A stretch of 7,340 nt of DNA from Elusimicrobiota bacterium. GTDB lineage: Bacteria; Elusimicrobiota; Elusimicrobia; O2-12-FULL-59-9. Below are positions 5,945 to 7,340 of the stretch, one piece after another; the first letter of the stretch is position 1, and each line of letters opens with the position of its first letter. The stretch is from the NCBI GenBank assembly GCA_016206405.1, contig JACQRQ010000067.1:1-7340 (forward strand). Direction: 5' to 3'. Made by a program: the position numbers and the translations under genes. The notes below the pieces were generated by a model. It was given only the letters and a program-made list of their open reading frames with translations. It did not search any database and was not told the DNA's origin.

Positions 5945-6608
5945 GCGCGGAACGATTTTTGCGGTCTTCTTGGCGGCGAGCGCGTTGGCGCTGGTTCCCG
6001 CCGCTTCCGGCGCGGAGTCCGAAGAGGAGATCTTAAGCGCCTGCCGCAAGAGCCTCGATTCGGGCCTCAAGAATCCATCCCTGTATCACCAATGCGCCCA
6101 AATCTACCGCCGCCGCCGGGATATTTCCACCGCTTTCGCCTACATCCGCCGCGCTCTTCGCTATGACCCAAAGCGGCCCAAGTATCATTTTGAAAACGCG
6201 GAGATCTATTGGACGCTGACTTTGCCCGAATACGCGGCGGACAAGGCGTTTGTCAAGCGGGTCATGCTGCGCCTGAAGCGCTCTTATTACGCGGATAAGT
6301 GCGTTGCCAATTTCGACAAAGCCATCGAGCTCAGCTTTCCGGAGACCTGCCTCGTTTGCCATTTTCGAAAAGGCGAGGTGCTGCTTGCCGAGGAAGAAAT
6401 CGATCGGGCCATCCTCGAGTTCAACTTCATCTTGTCCCGGGAGCCGGACGATTTCGCGGCGTTGAAGCTCCGGGGCGACGCCTACATGCAATTTCTGGAC
6501 CAGAGGAAGGCGTGGCTGGACTACCGGAAGGCCTGCGACGGCGGAAATGAGTCCGCCTGCCGGGCCATCGAGGCGATGAAATCGACAAGCGGCGTCCTAT
6601 TTAAATAG
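5922..6608 (+). CDS. Exported TPR-repeat protein with a CxxCH motif
   Basis: The 228-residue protein starts with a typical Sec signal peptide: basic KKFRR, a hydrophobic core at 11-27 and a likely cleavage near ASGA/ES at 31-32. The mature part is mostly helical with tetratricopeptide repeats. The clearest spans are about 54-87 (YHQCAQIY...ALRYDPKRP), 127-140 plus 147-178 (HFRKGEVLLAEEEIDRAILE...REPDD) and about 179-205. TPRs scaffold protein-protein contacts, so it probably acts in the periplasm or envelope as an adaptor. The mature chain has seven Cys (41, 58, 127, 143, 146, 205, 213). Residues 143-147 read CLVCH, a formal match to the haem c attachment motif, while ACDGGNESAC near the end recalls disulfide-paired Sel1-like repeats. 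The ATG lies inside the end of the peptidase gene with no Shine-Dalgarno, so translation is probably coupled to it. The specific function is not recognised. Confidence 0.8.
   Translation: MTAWKKFRRGTIFAVFLAASALALVPAASGAESEEEILSACRKSLDSGLKNPSLYHQCAQIYRRRRDISTAFAYIRRALRYDPKRPKYHFENAEIYWTLTLPEYAADKAFVKRVMLRLKRSYYADKCVANFDKAIELSFPETCLVCHFRKGEVLLAEEEIDRAILEFNFILSREPDDFAALKLRGDAYMQFLDQRKAWLDYRKACDGGNESACRAIEAMKSTSGVLFK
6597..6608. other. 12-bp perfect palindrome forming both gene ends
   Basis: CTATTTAAATAG is its own reverse complement. It is exactly the overlap between the TPR gene (plus strand) and the kinase-like gene (minus strand). Each is read in the same register, so both proteins end Leu-Phe-Lys-stop (CTA TTT AAA TAG). 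No separate terminator is visible between the convergent genes. Confidence 0.95.
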
Positions 6609-7340
6609 TCCGGCGGCCCGGCTCCAAAACGGGGGGCGCGGCCCGGCCAGCGCCGCGGATTTCGGCGCGCGCGGCAGAAAATCGCGGCTCCCGGCCCGGA
6701 GTTTGCCGGCAAAACCTTCGCGGAAAGATTTATTTTCAAATACCCCCCCGCTCCAGGATACGGGGATTTTGTCCTTCCCCCCTAATTTTCGCCTGACCCT
6801 TAAAACGAGGTTCAGCAAATTGTCCTGCGCTCTTTCGACGATGCGCCGGGCACGGGCGTCGCCGCCGGAGGCGGCCTGGATCACATTCCGGGCATGGGAG
6901 GCCACCTTTCTGACGGAGCCCTTATAGCCTGCCTGCCGGCCGATCCAATAGCCTGAGCCGGGATCGCCGCCGGCGGGAGCGTGTCCTCCGGAACGCGACG
7001 AGCGGTTGCGGCGGCCGATGCCGTAGGCGATGGAGCCCGTTCCGGAGAGGATCAAAATCCCGGGCGGTTTGTGGAAGGCGGACCACCACGCCGCCTCCAC
7101 GTCGGATGTGATCCGGACTTTGCCGGCTAGGTCCGCCAGATTTTTCCGCAGGGCGTTTTTTTCTTTGTGGCTCCAGACGCCGCGGGAGGCGACCCAGAGC
7201 GCGGAGGCCTTTGCAATGCCGCGCCGCCTCAAAATGGATTTCAGGGCGCCCGGCAGGCGCCGGAGGGGCGGGGCGGCGAGTCGCTCAAAAATGGGGCGCT
7301 TTTTTCCAGGAAACTTGATCAGCAGGCGAAGCCATGTGCC
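6597..7340 (-). CDS. BadF/BadG/BcrA/BcrD-family ATPase, probable N-acetylglucosamine-kinase-like (5' end missing)
   Basis: The reading frame is open from the right window edge to the TAG at 6597, giving 247 visible codons. About 50 N-terminal residues, including the expected DGGGTK phosphate loop, lie outside the window. Visible ASKHA-fold motifs are SDVEAAWWSAF (around 7106-7074; its Asp is at the position of the catalytic base in human NAGK), ILSGTGSIAYG (7052-7020), GGDPGSGYWIG (6971-6939) and SGGVF (6752-6738, the C-terminal adenosine-site Gly pair). These are the signatures of N-acetylglucosamine kinases and BadF-like ATPases, so a role in phosphorylating an amino sugar in the cytoplasm is likely but not proven. 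The usual substrate loop of type GLSGG/GLAG reads ASRGV here (around 7190-7176). A TTG at 7232 could be mistaken for a start, but the upstream codons are open and the family needs more N-terminus. It converges on the TPR gene and shares its last 12 nt. Confidence 0.8.
   Translation of the reverse strand, partial: GTWLRLLIKFPGKKRPIFERLAAPPLRRLPGALKSILRRRGIAKASALWVASRGVWSHKEKNALRKNLADLAGKVRITSDVEAAWWSAFHKPPGILILSGTGSIAYGIGRRNRSSRSGGHAPAGGDPGSGYWIGRQAGYKGSVRKVASHARNVIQAASGGDARARRIVERAQDNLLNLVLRVRRKLGGKDKIPVSWSGGVFENKSFREGFAGKLRAGSRDFLPRAPKSAALAGPRPPFWSRAAGLFK

Noticed and set aside
6609..6720. Possible Rho-independent terminator after the TPR gene
   Set aside because: GC-rich inverted stretches occur, but none is followed by a T-run, and the region is coding for the convergent kinase-like gene.
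1..7340. tRNA or rRNA genes, CRISPR arrays, insertion sequences or attachment sites
   Set aside because: Apart from the 104-bp and 50-bp gaps the window is fully occupied by recognised coding sequence, and no tRNA-like folds, spaced repeats, transposase motifs or terminal inverted repeats were seen.

Overview
This is a GC-rich (about 60% by eye), densely packed bacterial chromosomal segment with seven protein genes. There are no RNA genes, no mobile elements and no CRISPR arrays that I can see. Nothing in the sequence fixes the phylum. The mix of a DUF6580 membrane protein, a membrane-anchored glycogen-binding-like (CBM48) protein, a fused M16 peptidase and very tight gene packing would fit an uncultured lineage such as Elusimicrobiota or a neighbour. 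That is an impression, not a demonstrated assignment.

Left half (minus strand, read from about 3113 down to 4): rpiB (sugar-phosphate isomerase), an NAD(P)-dependent aldehyde dehydrogenase and a small membrane-anchored protein with a CBM48/AMPK-beta-type domain form a compact cluster with overlaps of 17 nt and 4 nt (ATGA). This is almost certainly one transcriptional and translational unit. Downstream of it lies a DUF6580 integral membrane protein gene on the same strand, which has a good candidate promoter of its own at 571-600.

Middle: a 104-bp divergent intergenic region (3114-3217) separates rpiB from the rightward genes. It holds overlapping candidate promoters for both directions and an imperfect direct repeat with 21-bp periodicity.

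Right half (plus strand): a 908-residue tandem M16B zinc metallopeptidase carries an active N-terminal half (HxxEH) and a degenerate C-terminal half, joined by a long Ala/Gly/Pro linker. Its last 23 nt overlap the start of an exported, cysteine-containing TPR protein that has a CxxCH motif. The TPR gene runs tail-to-tail into a BadF/GlcNAc-kinase-type ATPase gene entering from the right edge (5' end missing). The two convergent genes overlap by exactly one perfect 12-bp palindrome, so both proteins end in the same Leu-Phe-Lys-stop.

Functional picture: rpiB, the aldehyde dehydrogenase, the kinase and the CBM48 protein all point loosely to sugar or polysaccharide metabolism. The M16 peptidase and TPR protein form a separate pair concerned with protein turnover or the envelope. 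I found no clear evidence for a wholly new system. The most distinctive items are the shared-palindrome gene end, the anchored CBM48 protein lacking most canonical glycogen contacts, the CxxCH-bearing TPR protein, and the rpiB/aldehyde dehydrogenase junction.
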